This document shows positions 1 through 40,900 of a DNA stretch of 64,000 bases, in pieces. Numbering within the stretch: position 1 is the stretch's first letter; each line of letters begins with the position of its first letter. Location: positions 466,822-530,821 of the forward strand of contig VXAI01000088.1 in NCBI GenBank assembly GCA_013399305.1, written 5' to 3'. Below the pieces are notes generated by a model. The model saw only the letters and a program-made list of their open reading frames with translations, was not told the DNA's origin and made no database searches. The stretch is from Rostratula benghalensis. Taxonomy: Eukaryota; Chordata; Aves; Charadriiformes; Rostratulidae. The position numbers and the translations under genes are program-made.

Positions 1-711
1 AACAGTCTTGTAGAGAACTTGCCAGCTGGAGGTCATGGCACTCCAGAAAGAGGCCAACAGCCCCCGTCGTCATCATCATCATCACTACAAAGCAGTCTTT
101 CTGGAATGATGTCTGAAGCCATTCCAGAGGTACTGTAATAAAAGTTACCATGAATTCGTAACCTCAGGAACAATAATTTGTTGGAAGTCACAGATGAACA
201 ACAAGTATTAAAAGATAAAGGACAAACACTACCCAACACTAAATTACACAGTGTGTAATCTGTGTGTAATGGGTGTGCTAGAACCTGGACAGCCAGGTCA
301 CAGCACTAGATAAGCTACTTAGTAGCACCACTTCCCTCCAAATTAGTGTCATATTTACTGATCTAAAACTGGCTGGATGCCATTACATTCAATATAACAT
401 TAAAACAGTGAAATAGTCTCGTGAGTTACAGTTCTGCTGGGCCAAGTTCTGCCTCCATCTATGTAAAATTCATTGATGCAATCAAAAGCGGAATCTGTCC
501 CTTAATCTTTTTTAAATTAAAAATTCAATTTAGAGCCTAAAGCCTAATCTTAATTTGATCGAAAATGCTTGTAGTAGATATTCTCAGGCTCAAGCCCAAT
601 ATTGGCTACATGATCCCAAGTAACTAACCTGTAGGAAAATGATCAGCACACATGCAGGAATTCAAACCAGTACTGCTTGATGAGTTTTGGAGTCTCTTCA
701 GAAACCCATTT
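1..711 (-). other. ACOT12: ACOT12 3' UTR and downstream DNA
   Basis: Sequence after the ACOT12 stop on the minus strand. I find no canonical AATAAA or ATTAAA on the minus strand, so the transcript end is either off the left edge or uses a variant signal. A short CAT/TCA run is at 66-84. No coding region or known repeat is seen. Confidence 0.5.
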
Positions 712-29170
<28,459 letters not shown>

Positions 29171-29172
29171 TC

Positions 29173-29190
29173 TTTTTTTTTTTTTTTTTT
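29173..29190 (+). repeat. T homopolymer (18 nt)
   Basis: A pure T run at the upstream border of the CpG island, possibly the A-tail of an inserted sequence read on the minus strand. Confidence 0.9.
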
Positions 29191-29457
29191 GGAAGTCTTG
29201 CTGCTGTCTTCACCACCATATCATCCCGCAGGATGGGTCTGGGCCCAGGAAAGTGGCATCGCCATATCCAGAGCCCTGTCAGAAGGTGCCATGGCCTGGT
29301 GAACTGCTGTTACAGCCAGTACGGACCTTTTGACACCTACCTTGGTGGCCATGGCCTCCGTCACGTATTCATGGAGATAATAACAGGAGATGTCTACGAG
29401 GTCTCCTCCTCTTACCTCCTCCATATTAGCACTGCTGAGTAACTGCTTTTGAATTGT
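29191..29457. other. Spacer between CpG island and CR1
   Basis: About 270 bases of moderately GC-rich sequence, with no recognised motif or coding potential. Confidence 0.5.
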
Positions 29458-30444
29458 AGGTGGAGGTCTGCAACAAGTGATGCTCCCCAGGGGTCTGTAC
29501 TGGGTCTATTCCTCTTCAATATTTTCATCAATTACCTGGATGAAGGGATGGAATGTACCCTCAGCAAGTTTGCCGATGACACAAGACTGGGAGGGGTGGC
29601 TGACACATCAGAAGGTGATGCCGCCATCCAGTGAGACCTGGACAGGCTGGAGAGTTGGGCAGAGAGGAACCTGATGAAAGTCAACAAGGGCAAGTGTGGA
29701 GTCCTGCACCTGGTGAAGAATAACCCTCTGCACCGGCTGACCCGCTGGAAAGCAGCTTTGAGGAGAAAGACCTGGCAGTCCTGGTGGACAAACAGGATGA
29801 CCATGAGCCAGCAATATGACCTTGTGGCCAGAAAGGCCCATGGCATCCTGGTGTGCATCAAGAAGAGTGTGACCAGCAGGTCAAAGGAGGTCATCCTGCC
29901 CCTCTGCCCTGCCCTGATGAGGCCCCATGTGGAGTAGTGTGTTCAGTTCTGAGCTCCCAAGTTAAAAAAGGACAAGGAACTGCTGGAGAGGGTATGGAAA
30001 GGGCTACAAAGATGATTGGGGGCCTAGAACATCTCTCTTAAAAGGAAAGGCTGAGGGCCTTGGGTCTTTTTGGTCTGGAGAAGAGAAGACTGAGGGGGAT
30101 CTGATCAACACCTATAAATACTTAAAGGGTGGGTGTCAAGAGGATGAGGCCAGTCTTTTTTCAGTGGTGTCCAGTGAGAGAAGAAATGTGCACAAACATG
30201 TACATAAGAAGTTCAATCTAAATGTGAGGAGGAACTTCTTCACTTTGAGGGTGGCAAAGCACTGGAAGAGGCTGCCCAAAGATGTGGTGGAGTCTCTGTC
30301 TCTGGAGACGTTCCAAACCCATCTGGACATGTTGCAACATGTCTCCTATGCATCTGTTCTGGGTGACTGTACTTTGGCAGGAGAGTTGAAGTAGGTATCT
30401 CCAGAGGTCTCTTACAACCTCATATCATTCTGTGATTCTGTGAA
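29458..30444 (+). mobile_element. CR1 LINE, 5'-truncated copy with intact 3' terminus
   Basis: About 1 kb in sense orientation. It encodes the reverse transcriptase palm region (APQGSVLG, then [20 protein letters not shown] with the catalytic ADD), then MTMSQQYDLVARKAHGILVC, and finally FNLNVRRNFFTLRVAKHWKR. In-frame stops (for example at 29632-29634) and frameshifts make it inactive. It ends with two ATTCTGTG octamers (30427-30442), the diagnostic CR1 3' terminus. It starts about 290 bases upstream of the ACOT12 CpG island and points away from the gene. Confidence 0.95.
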
Positions 30445-32279
30445 TCAGTCAGGAAGACCAGGGGTTGACTACTGCCATGGATACAGTGTTATTACTGTTG
30501 AAGGCCCAGCCAACCCCAACGTGAAGACCCAATGTGGAGACTGCATTTCAGAGATGCTTGACAGGCTGGGCTTGTCCTCTGGTGAGGCAGGGCTGGCTGG
30601 TGAAGCAGCTGTGTTTCTTCAACATGGCAGAGTGTGTCACCTGTAAAGGGTCGTTAAGGAAAGACTGTAAAGCTTCTGTTTGTGCTGTTTTGTATTGTAA
30701 AAAGCATCGTTTTCAACAGATCAGGAACTGTTTTCCGCAGCCTTTCCTTACAGCCTTTCCTCTTTATCATCTGGATACAACTTGTTACCCACTATTCCAA
30801 TGGCAGCCTTCCCATGTTTATCAAAAACATGTATAAATGAATTTATACCATCAGTGCTTGTTCATTTAAACATTGTTAAAGATCCAGCTTAAACCCCTAA
30901 CGGCAGGGAACATTTGAATTTTAACCAACCTGCCTCACCAAAATAGAGTTTCTCAGTGCAGTGGGGATTTTCTTCCCACATGGTCTGTTACTATCATTGC
31001 ACTACAGCGAGATCTCTGTTCCTTTGTCACATACTCTTTTAGCAAGCAACAGGATGGCTGTACCGTCACACTACTTACATTCCAGAGGATACTGGCTGTG
31101 AAAATCAGCATGCTGTGCTATTCTCCACGTTTATTTCTATTCTACTGGTGCAGGGAAATAAAAAAAAGTTTGTACTGATTTCTCTCTCTTTCTTTGACTG
31201 GCTTCTGTAAAGGAAAGAGACTCTTGGAAGTGGTGGCAGCGTAGCTCACTTTTGCTACCTGAACAGGGTTTGTAAGAAATATGCAGCCAGTATTTTCTCC
31301 TGCCTCATCTGCTGAATCCAGATGACAAAAACATACCAGCTTCTCACACCATGGATCCTGGATCTCAGAAGGAAGAGTCTTTAAACAGAACTAAATATTT
31401 TTTATATTTAAAAAAAAAAAAAAATCAACTTATGTTTTGCCTGCTGAGGCCAGTAATTTCTAAATTTGTTTTCAGGTTTACCTTGTCATGCTCATTGACC
31501 AGACTTTCTCTAAGATAATGCGTATTTGGTGTCCTTGCACAGGTAGGTTTCACCTCCGTTTAACACAGTCACAGTGTGTGACCTATAATGTGTCTGTTTG
31601 GCCCATAATATGTCTGTTTCCTGCTGTGAGATTAGGAGCTACAAAGCTGTTAGTATCACACAGAACTCGAAGTATAGTAAAAATCTGCCCATATGTTAAA
31701 TTTTCTGAAGTGTGCAGAGAAGTACATACTTGGGAAGAGTGGTCAGCAGAACCTCTCTTAGGTTCCATGGGGCATTTCAGAGAAACAGAAAACGTTAACT
31801 TCCCATGTTTCTGGTGGGGAGAGGGGAGGCTGGTATTTGAAAAAGATGGCTCAGAGCTCTACATACCTCTTGATTTCTAAGGGAAGGATGTAATTCAAAA
31901 TATGTCCATTGGAAGTAGGAGCTGCCCTTCCAGAACAGGAATGGCCACCCAGGGTACACAGGAGCAATGCACGTGGCTCTCCTCTGCTGTGAACAACTGG
32001 GCAGACACACCTGGAGAGTGAGGTGAGGAAGCTCACAGTCTAAAATGCACTGTTCCCCAATGAGCCTCTGCTTGTATAAGCTGCATTTCTCCTGCCTCCC
32101 AGCTCCTCTTCTTGGGCCCTGCCTGCTGTGGTAACAGATTCTAATCCTGCCTTCCAGCTGGCTTCAGCAACTGCTTTCTCTGCAGCCCCTTGTGCTCCTT
32201 TAGCTTCTTACACAGTCTCCATTGGATTAAGTGAATATTTAACAACCTTCAGAGTATTTTTCCTCAGAAAATACCTGCG
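30445..32279. other. Intergenic, unique sequence
   Basis: Between the CR1 and a MIR fragment. It contains an A run at 31410-31424 and a short imperfect ~20-bp direct repeat near 31585-31620 (ataatgtgtctgtttgg / ataatatgtctgtttcc). The 130-codon open frame at 31488-31880 resembles no family I know. Confidence 0.5.
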
Positions 32280-32350
32280 GGGTCAGTATTGTTCTCCTTT
32301 CACAGCTGAAAAATTGGAGCTATTAAGTTACTGGCCCAAGTTCAAAAAGG
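32280..32350 (+). repeat. MIR-like SINE fragment
   Basis: 'ttctcctttcacagctgaaa' followed by 'attaagttactggcccaag' matches the order and spacing of the MIR core (...ccattttacagatgagga...gttaagtaacttgcccaag). Degenerate; judged by eye. Confidence 0.65.
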
Positions 32351-34432
32351 AGATCTATGCTTTTCAATGGTTTCCCAGCTGAAAAGTACCTTTTGTGGCA
32401 CATTAACCTGTACCACCAGATGAGGGTAGCTGGTGGGTGCCAATACTGGGTGCCTAACGCAGTGTCTGGGAAGCATGTTTGTGAACCATCAGATTTCTCT
32501 TTACTGATGCCCACTCTGGTGAGAGGAAGCAATGGTCAAAGGCAGGTGGAGGATGCCACACTGACTTTGGCGAGGTCAACTTTAAAAGTTTGGTTAACCC
32601 AGTCAGAAAATTTACTTCCCTTCAGAACTGCTGCTTGCTAAAGCAGTGTTAAAAAGTTGTTGTCGAGGAATGATTTGCACTTAACGGCTGGGGGCTTCTC
32701 CCCCTGAACTGAAATAGTAAAAACAACAACAAACAACAGCAGATACGATATGGTTTTAAATAAGTTTACACAATGCAGCCAGAAAGGGTACTCAGTTATC
32801 ATCCCCCAGTGAGGTGCATTTGTAATTGAAGCAACGTTACTTAAAAAGCTTTGTGCAGCACAGTATTGTACCTCCCCGAGCGCTGTGGAGAACAAGAGAG
32901 TGCACTGCCTGTAGAGGAATTGTGCCAGAAGAGGTCAGGCGTTGTATTAATAAAAGATGAGCTCAGTATTAGATGTGAATAAATCTTCTGTAAAGTAAAG
33001 CTGCTAGGGCGAGCAAGAGGTGCTGCTCATTCACACAGCACACTGACAGCTCTCTGCCCGCCCCACTAACCTAACTGCTCCAGACCCACACGCCTTCCAA
33101 GTTTGAATTTACTCTGAGAAGGGGTAGGGAACAAGGTGGAGGCAAAGGAGGCCTGATGAAGAACCAAAATTCCGCAGAAGCCTGTAATCTAGAATTGGTT
33201 CTTGGGTTCCTACCAAAATTCCTTCTGTATTTAAGCAGATGAATGCGCCACTGGAGAGCTACGTGGTTCCTTGGAAAATAACAGACTAATGTGATAATCG
33301 TGATACTGTTAACACCTTCACAAGTCTTTTCTTGCCAATGGAGTCAGCAGTTGTAGGACATCATTACCTCCAAAATGGATCTTTTTGGCAATATTTTAGA
33401 TACAGATGTCTGTTACTGCAGTAAATGAACTATAATATATAGCTGTGTGTCTTTGTAGGCTGTATATTTCTATATTCTGGAAACAAACGTATTACTGCCT
33501 GAAGTTATAAATGTTTCAGAGATTCCTATGTTTCTTTCATAATCCTAGTTATTGGTGGGAAAAAAAAGGTTGGGTTTTTTTTGACACAGCTTTTGAAAAT
33601 ACAATTACTTCTTGTAAAATGAAACTTTATTCTAAAATGTATCCAAAATTGCAAGACACAAGCACCATTAAACAGATAAATAGACATATATTTATGTACA
33701 GAGAGCATCAAAACACAAAACAATTGTTAATATAATTCTTATACCATTTTAATGAGTATCCATCAATAAAATTTTACAATTTAAAGAAGACTTTTCAGTT
33801 GCAAAACAGCTGTAAAATCATATGTATAAATTATGTTTACTACAATTCCAATAACAGAGGCAAAGTAAAATACAAAAATAATAATCAATACTGCAAATTC
33901 AAATACAAAACCCAAAGTACTGCTGCACAGGTACATACGTACACTGGATGAATTCATGCAGCTAGGCAGTGCAACAAATTAACTGCTGAGTTTAACTTAG
34001 CACAAAATGGAACAACCATGTCGGCAAACAGAAGAAAATATATTTTTGTAATAAATCATAGTGCATTTTGAAGTTAGACTTTATAAAATGATTGTTGAGT
34101 GATATACTTCTAAAATTCCCCATGTGTTTGAGATCCCCCAACTCCTCTCCTGCAAAATAAAAATACAAATGACGCAAGCTAAAAAACCCACTGTAGTACA
34201 GAGTCTGATGTACTGGTACCATCTTGATTTTTTTTTTTTAATTTTTAAATTTTTTTTTTTAATTCTCGGTATCAGACTTGCTTGCAAGTGTCCCTGACTG
34301 CAGGGACACACATTTCTCCTTGCTACCAAAAGTAAATCTTTCACGCTTCAATGCTATCTCCATAAACTGAACCTCACGCCATGCTTAGACTGCGCTGGTT
34401 CTAAGGGACACAGCTGAGCCTCAGAAAAGGAA

Positions 34433-34462
34433 AACAATAACAACAACAACAACAACAAAAAA
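34433..34462 (+). repeat. (AAC)n microsatellite
   Basis: aacaataacaacaacaacaa and onward, about eight units of AAC. Confidence 0.9.
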
Positions 34463-34764
34463 GAGCTCTTAAATCCCTATGAAATACAGAGAGTAAAACG
34501 GAGGATAGAGAGACCTCATTATTCCTGAAGCTCCTACCCCTAATTGCTTTAATTACATCAACACAGAATAACATAAGAGGCTTTTTATGGCTTGGATGAA
34601 ATTTCTGCTAATTTGCTGGGCAAGTGCAAAGCCCATGTTCCTCCACAGGGCTTGCCTTTCACAGTGCAGAAGGCTACAGACTGTTTTGGTTGGTGAAAAG
34701 AAGCCTCAGGTAACTACACAGAAAAATATTTGGCAGTGAAAATGCATCAGAGCTAAAGGGAGGG

Positions 34765-34817
34765 AAAAAAAAACCAAACCCAAACCCAAACAAAACAAAA
34801 AAAAAACCCCAAACCCT
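34765..34817 (+). repeat. A-rich (AAACCC)-like tract
   Basis: A run of eight A followed by repeating ccaaacccaaacccaaac and another long A run ending in cccc. One of several similar tracts in the window. Confidence 0.8.
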
Positions 34818-37020
34818 TGAAAAACTGTGGTTTCTTGTGTAGCTGTGATACTAAAACATGGCTGTTCACCTTTCAGTTCTGCGTCGGGTGGTACATCATG
34901 AACATGTAGATAAAACCGAGGTTCATACCTCACTGAATATTACTGGTTACGTGTCAAAAGTAGACGAGATACAATTACACAGTCTGACACTTTTTTTTCT
35001 TAAAATGTTAAGTGATAAGCACGCTCAGTGTTTTCACTAGAAGTTACTGCTAAAATGCTACATTTCTTTGCTGAGAAGACATTAATTTACAGCAACCTGT
35101 ACACTACTGAAGGGCTGCTCCCCACATCCGTTGTGCTTCCAAAACCCCCTTTCAAAGCCCTGGCGAACTCTCAAAAGTTGGTGGGAGCTTCAAGCAAAAA
35201 GAAAAAAAAAAAAAAAAGGGATGCAGAAAACCAGCTGTATCGGGTAAACCACGTAGCAGTTTATACAGCATCATTTCTAAATTTCCAAGATGCAAGCGTG
35301 TGTAGAGAGAAGCCAAGAGACAGCGTGCACTACAGCGATAATGTCGTTGTGCTTACGTCCGGTGAGAATACTGCGGCATTTTCACCCGGGAAAACCCAAA
35401 CGTTGGCCCCAGGAGACTCGAGTAGCTGGCTTTAATGGAGCCATCAGCTACTAATGTAGTGAAGAACACCCCAAAAGAGGGAAGAACGTCTGCTTGTAGC
35501 TTATAGATACCGACGCTGAAGAGAATTACAAAGGCACAATACAAGCCGATATTTCTTTTAAATTGTATCTATTTGTGTATTTTTGCTCAAACAAGATACC
35601 GAATGGGAAAGTAATAACTGAAGACACAAATGTTATTTGAAAGAGAAGCGCTAAAAATGATTGCTGGAGAAGATAGCTCTTTACTTGCTACGTTTCTACC
35701 CTTCCTGGGTGGTGAGCTTGTCCGCCTTTCCTCTGTTGGCTGACAAAGCCCATCAAGATGCACAAGAACACGGTGATCCACCGAGAGTGTCAGACTACAG
35801 GCAGAATGGATTTATGCATCTGAAAAGGTTGTTGGGAAGTGGCTGCCGCAGCAATCTTCCCCACTGCAACTGCTTTCCCTTCGGCCCAGAACTGACCGAG
35901 AACCCAGGAACACTAACTGGAAATTCATCCCCGTTTTCATGCAGAGACGAGGCTAAGAGAGCTTGTGAAGATAACATTTTGGTTAAGTTCGGCACTCAAA
36001 ATATTGAACAGCAGAGCAGGGATTGTACTAGCATATCATAAAAAACAATTCTCTTTTTTTCCCCCTATTCATAGCTACACAAGATGCATGTCATTTTCAA
36101 TGCTGAATGACTCACAACTCAAAAAATAAAGCAAATGCATCAATATCACTCCTATTGAACTCACAAAAAAAATTACACCCACTTTTGTGTGATGAAGTTG
36201 GCAACTTTGGAGGCAGCTGCTGTCTCAGGCCCAGCTGTGAGAATGTGGACACTTCATGAAGGTGAAAGTTACAACATCTGCATTTCTAAGCTTCAGCTGT
36301 TCCTCAGCTCACAAAAAAAGAATTGTTACAACTGCTGTTGTCACTTTGCCCTGTCAGTTAATGAAGAACAATACCAAGCTGAACTACAATAAGGTCGCTG
36401 TATGGTGCAAGCTTGAGGTGGAACCCACTGTAAATGGGCTTTGCTAATCCACAGTAACTCCATCTGCAAAGATCTGGTCTGTCTGAAAATGGGTACACCT
36501 TCCTCATCCACTACCACGTGAAAACTTACACAATTACCCAAAGTTTACAAAAATCCCCACCTCATAAACTGCCATCACTACCTATATTCTCACAATCCTA
36601 AATTAGGAGCTCCTAGATTTACTCTTAAAAGCTCTCAGGAAAGGAATCTTTAGCTATCCCCAGAAAGTATGAACATTAATATTGTCAGTTACAGCCTCAC
36701 TGCTGACATTAAGAGCAGCATATGCTGTTGCTGGTGTTGATTCATCTGTGCAATGGTTTCTTCATGTCTTGCTTTCATCGAATGGATCTGTGCAGGCAAA
36801 GAGTGAGAGAGCCTCCTTAACAAATAAAGATGAGGATTTCTAGGCAGGTGTAAACCTTCTAGAATTGTTCAAACAAGTGCACTCAAGTAACATCTGCTTA
36901 TAAAGGAGGAATTAAAGATGGAGAAAATAGCAAACTGGGGCAGAAATCTCATGGTTGAGTTTGAAGGATTCAGAAGCTCATCTGGAAGCCACACAGATGC
37001 AGGTTCGTATCAGCTGCATT

Positions 37021-37900
37021 ATTCTTGGCCATACCAAGCTCAAATAACTACACTAAATATAAACCCTTAGACTCATTCCACCTAACTGTAGGCCCTTGCA
37101 AGCGTGCAAGAGAGGGCAACCGATGCCATGATACAGTCTTCCAGGGGCACCTCCTCTTCTGTCCCTCCTCTGACTTGCCGAAGACACCTAGGCTGGTATT
37201 TTTGGGCAGCTAACATGAGGTTAGGATCAACCAGGGCCCAGTGTGGAGCAGAAACGGGTGTGACACAGTGGTACAGAACTGCCATTACAGACCATGGTCT
37301 GTCATAGCCTTGTCCGAGGGTCTGACCCAGGTACGCTTTGTGGTTCGTGACCCAGACTCCATCCTTTGCAGCTCCCCAGTCTTGCAAGGAGCTTTTTAAA
37401 GATAAAACAGTGAGGCTTGATTTTACGCTTCCCTTGTTTGGTCCTTGGGCAAGGTGGCTTCTCGGAGCTGTGCAGCTCTGGCTGGCAGGGACACTCTGCA
37501 AGGGAGGCTCTCTCAACACACAAACGCACCCAGGGGTTGTGTTTTGGTACAACCAAGCCAGCACCACTGAACCTCTCAGCACTTTGGCAGCTGCGGAAAA
37601 CAACTGTGTACCTCAGAAAGGACTGTGAAAGAAGGGAAGCCTTCAGGGGGTGGTCTGACACCGTCTAAGGACTTCAAGTACAGATGTGTCCGTGGTACAG
37701 CGCCTTCCAAGGGCTGCAGCTGGGACAGTGACATCCCCCAAAGCAAGACCCTAAACCCTGTGGGAAGGGGTCAGGGTCAGGCAGCGTGTTGGACCGCTCA
37801 TCCCCACAGACCGCTGCCCCTCTGAAACCAGCCCGGCGGCTGCCTCAACAAGTTGCAGACAGAAGTCTGGGGAAGTCTGCAGCCATTTCTCATCCTAACA
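37021..37900. other. Intergenic GC-richer patch with overlapping open frames
   Basis: Noticeably richer in G and C than its flanks. A minus-strand open frame of 173 codons (37082-37603) overlaps plus-strand frames of 67-96 codons. None resembles a protein family I recognise and no splice structure could be assembled. It may be an old processed pseudogene, a retroelement remnant, or simply local composition. Confidence 0.4.
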
Positions 37901-40900
37901 CAACACACACACCGTTCTGCCCATTTCTGATGCTGTGGGAATTAATTCTGTATCGCCACGCTTTCCACCTCTTTCAGTACGGCGTGGGCTGGCTCTGTGT
38001 GGTAGCTGTTGATAAATGAAAATGAAGCACATGCTGAGGAGGAATACAGCTGTTCTCAGCTACGTGAAATATGTAAGATCCCCAATATTATCAATATTAA
38101 TGCTTAAGGTCAGAAGCAGTATCAAGTCTTGCATGTATTTTCTACATAAGTATTTACACAGACAAATTTTCTATCATGCTGGTTTGGAAAACTACTGAGG
38201 TTTTCTTTACTTCCAGAGAGAGACTGGAGTTCAAACAATAGTTTCATTTATGTTGATGCTGAAAGTTATTCTTTGTCTAAAATACACCCACCTAGTTGTT
38301 TAAGTGTGGCCACAAATACTTGGGATTATGGGATTGGGATTGCCCCGTTTTTCTCTGTAAAGGGCTGTGGAAACATTTTTTTCACTTTAGAAATACAGGG
38401 AATTTATCTACAGATTGGCTTGAAAGTGTAACATTTATTGCAAGTACTCAAAGTTTTACATGAAAGGGTGAAGGTGCAAAGTCATTAAGAAAGACTGCCT
38501 TTATTCAAAAGGTTAACCTCGTCATTTTAACTAGCAATAAAAACAAATAAAACACAGAACTTAAAATAATACAAGTAAGAATCCCCTTCAACTTTAGCAG
38601 CTTTTTCACTTTTCCCATCATTGTCTTTCAGTCTAGACAGGATTTGAATTTCTGATGTCAGAAACCAGCAAAGAATACATACACATTTTCAGGTCTTTGT
38701 CGTATATCATAAAATACTAATAAAAAAGAATCCAGAGTTCAATAATTCAGATTATTTTTGTATCTTGATAACAGACAAATCATTAAATTCCTCTCAAAGC
38801 ACTGCCTCACGGGAAGCCAGTGGCAGGTGGGCACAAGGACACAACACGGAGGCAGTGCTTTCTTACCCTCTGCATACCCTTAGAGACAGGTTTCTGTCCT
38901 GGCACCAAAGCAGAAGTTTTTTTGGGAAAAAAAACAACAAACAAAAAACCCAAACCAAAACAAAAAAACCACCCAACAACCCAAAACCAGAACAAAGAGA
39001 CACCAGAGGAGAAGCCAGTATGTCTTTGCTCACTCAGAGCAGGGACGCCTGTAGGCTGGCAGGTCTCTGTGACAGTCTGCTGAGGTCCCGTAGGTGCCTT
39101 TGCTGGGGGGACAGCAAGAGGAGAGCCTTTCTCCAGAGGACAGGCTCAAGGCTTTCCCTCCTGTCTCCTGCGCAGGGTCTGACTTCTCAGGCGGGCGGGC
39201 GGCTGGGAAGCACACACGGCATAACCGGGCACCGAGTCGCGGCACGGGCTGACCTGCAGCTGCCTGTTGTCTGCTCAAATCCAACCCCAGGCTCTCAGAA
39301 ATGGCATCGACTAGGTTGAATTATCTTACGTTACATTTGATTTAATATTCCTGTAAATGGCTTATATATCTGCTGTTTGAAATACATTCTGAAACCACTA
39401 AGCGTGCTTAACAAAGCTTTAACTATATGTGAACAGCAAGTTTTGATGACAGAACAAGTACTGTTGTAGTATATAATACACATGGCTGTACAATCAAAAG
39501 CCACCTCTTGCTTCAAAACAATTAATTTACAGTAGTAAGCAATGGTGACAAGGTTTCTTGTCACAAAACCTACAGGAATTTACAGAATATGCATGGATCA
39601 CCGAGGTTATAATGCCAGCAGTAGACTACACAGAGTATCTTGTGCAATGTGAACACAGTTGACAATAGTTTACCAATGCTTTAAGTAATTCACATAAATA
39701 TGCTAACCCACCAGCTATCAAATCTTCCTCCTCTCCCCACCAGAAACAAGTGTTTGCCAGATGCATGTACAGCAATCCATAAAACGATTTATTTTGGTGG
39801 TTTTAGGCAAACATGCAGAAAATAGATGCACTGCAACATTTTTTTTAATTTTTTTTTTGCAAGGGGATACTTGCCACAAAAAAAAAGCCCTCAAAATTGG
39901 CATCTAAGCATTTTGATTCACACTTCTCAAATAGCCACTACAAGGCTAAAAAAATTTTATTGTATGGATGCTTTTTGTCCTGAAAAAAAAAAAATTCGAA
40001 AAAAATAGTACTTGATTCTCAACTAACAGAAAGCTCCAGCTTCCACTTTATTCATGCCACTCCTCCATGACTATTTTGGCCCTAGTTTAGGAACCTGAAT
40101 TCTCTTCCTTAACCATTAATGTAAATGTAAATCAAATAAAATCTAGGAATTAATCAGAAAAAAAAAAAAAGAAACTAAGACTGGGGAACAGCTTCTACCT
40201 GCTTTTGAACGTCACGTCTGTAGGTGACAATTTAGCAAACACTGCTTTTTTCTTTTCCGCTAAACTGCTGGACACGCTCTGTGCTCCCCTTGGAGAAGGA
40301 CTCTGACCCGCTGGAAGGGCACCTGCACTTTGCTCACCGGTAAGAGAAGGTGTGGCCCCTGGGGACAGGCGACGGCAGTCCCTGCCCCACAACCTGCCCC
40401 GCGGGACCAGCCTCTGCGTTAGAAAAGAAAAGCAGCTGCCGAGCCCTGGGCGCCACGCACTTTTGGAACTCTCCTGGTAAATTAGTACATTTCCGCTCCA
40501 ATTACACCTGCTCTGTATGGATTTTTACATTCCTCCGATCTGCCTGGCAAATACCAGCTTCCCTTTCAAGCCATTTCATGTCACTGCCAGAAATCATCAC
40601 TGTCCAACGCGCGAGCCTGTGAGATGCAAACTTCCCTAATCCTGAACAGCAACGGCTCTCAGGAAACTGCACTGCCACTCCTTGCTCGTTGCGCTCAACG
40701 TCTCTAAATGAAATTAAACTCCCTGTAAGCGGGGCTCTAGTTACAGGTGTGAACAACTTTCTGGATGTTTATTGGGCAAATTTGTTCTCATCTTTGTGCA
40801 AAGATCTGGCACGGTACATTTAATGGGAAAATCCCAATGAGAGAGAGGAAAACGTGAAGATTAAACAACAGAAATAAAGACTACAAATATCCAGTTCATC

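Larger units (their letters stand above)
32351..37020. other. Intergenic, AT-rich
   Basis: No gene is supported. It holds an (AAC)n run at 34433-34462, an A/C-rich tract at 34765-34817, and A or T homopolymers (34228-34261, 35199-35218). Small open frames here are short and overlap on both strands. Confidence 0.5.

Noticed and set aside
33768..33773. AATAAA on the plus strand as an end of an unannotated gene
   Set aside because: No upstream coding exon or transcript structure; the hexamer is expected by chance in AT-rich DNA.
38765..39319. 184-codon plus-strand frame
   Set aside because: Runs through an A/C simple tract and has no recognisable domain.
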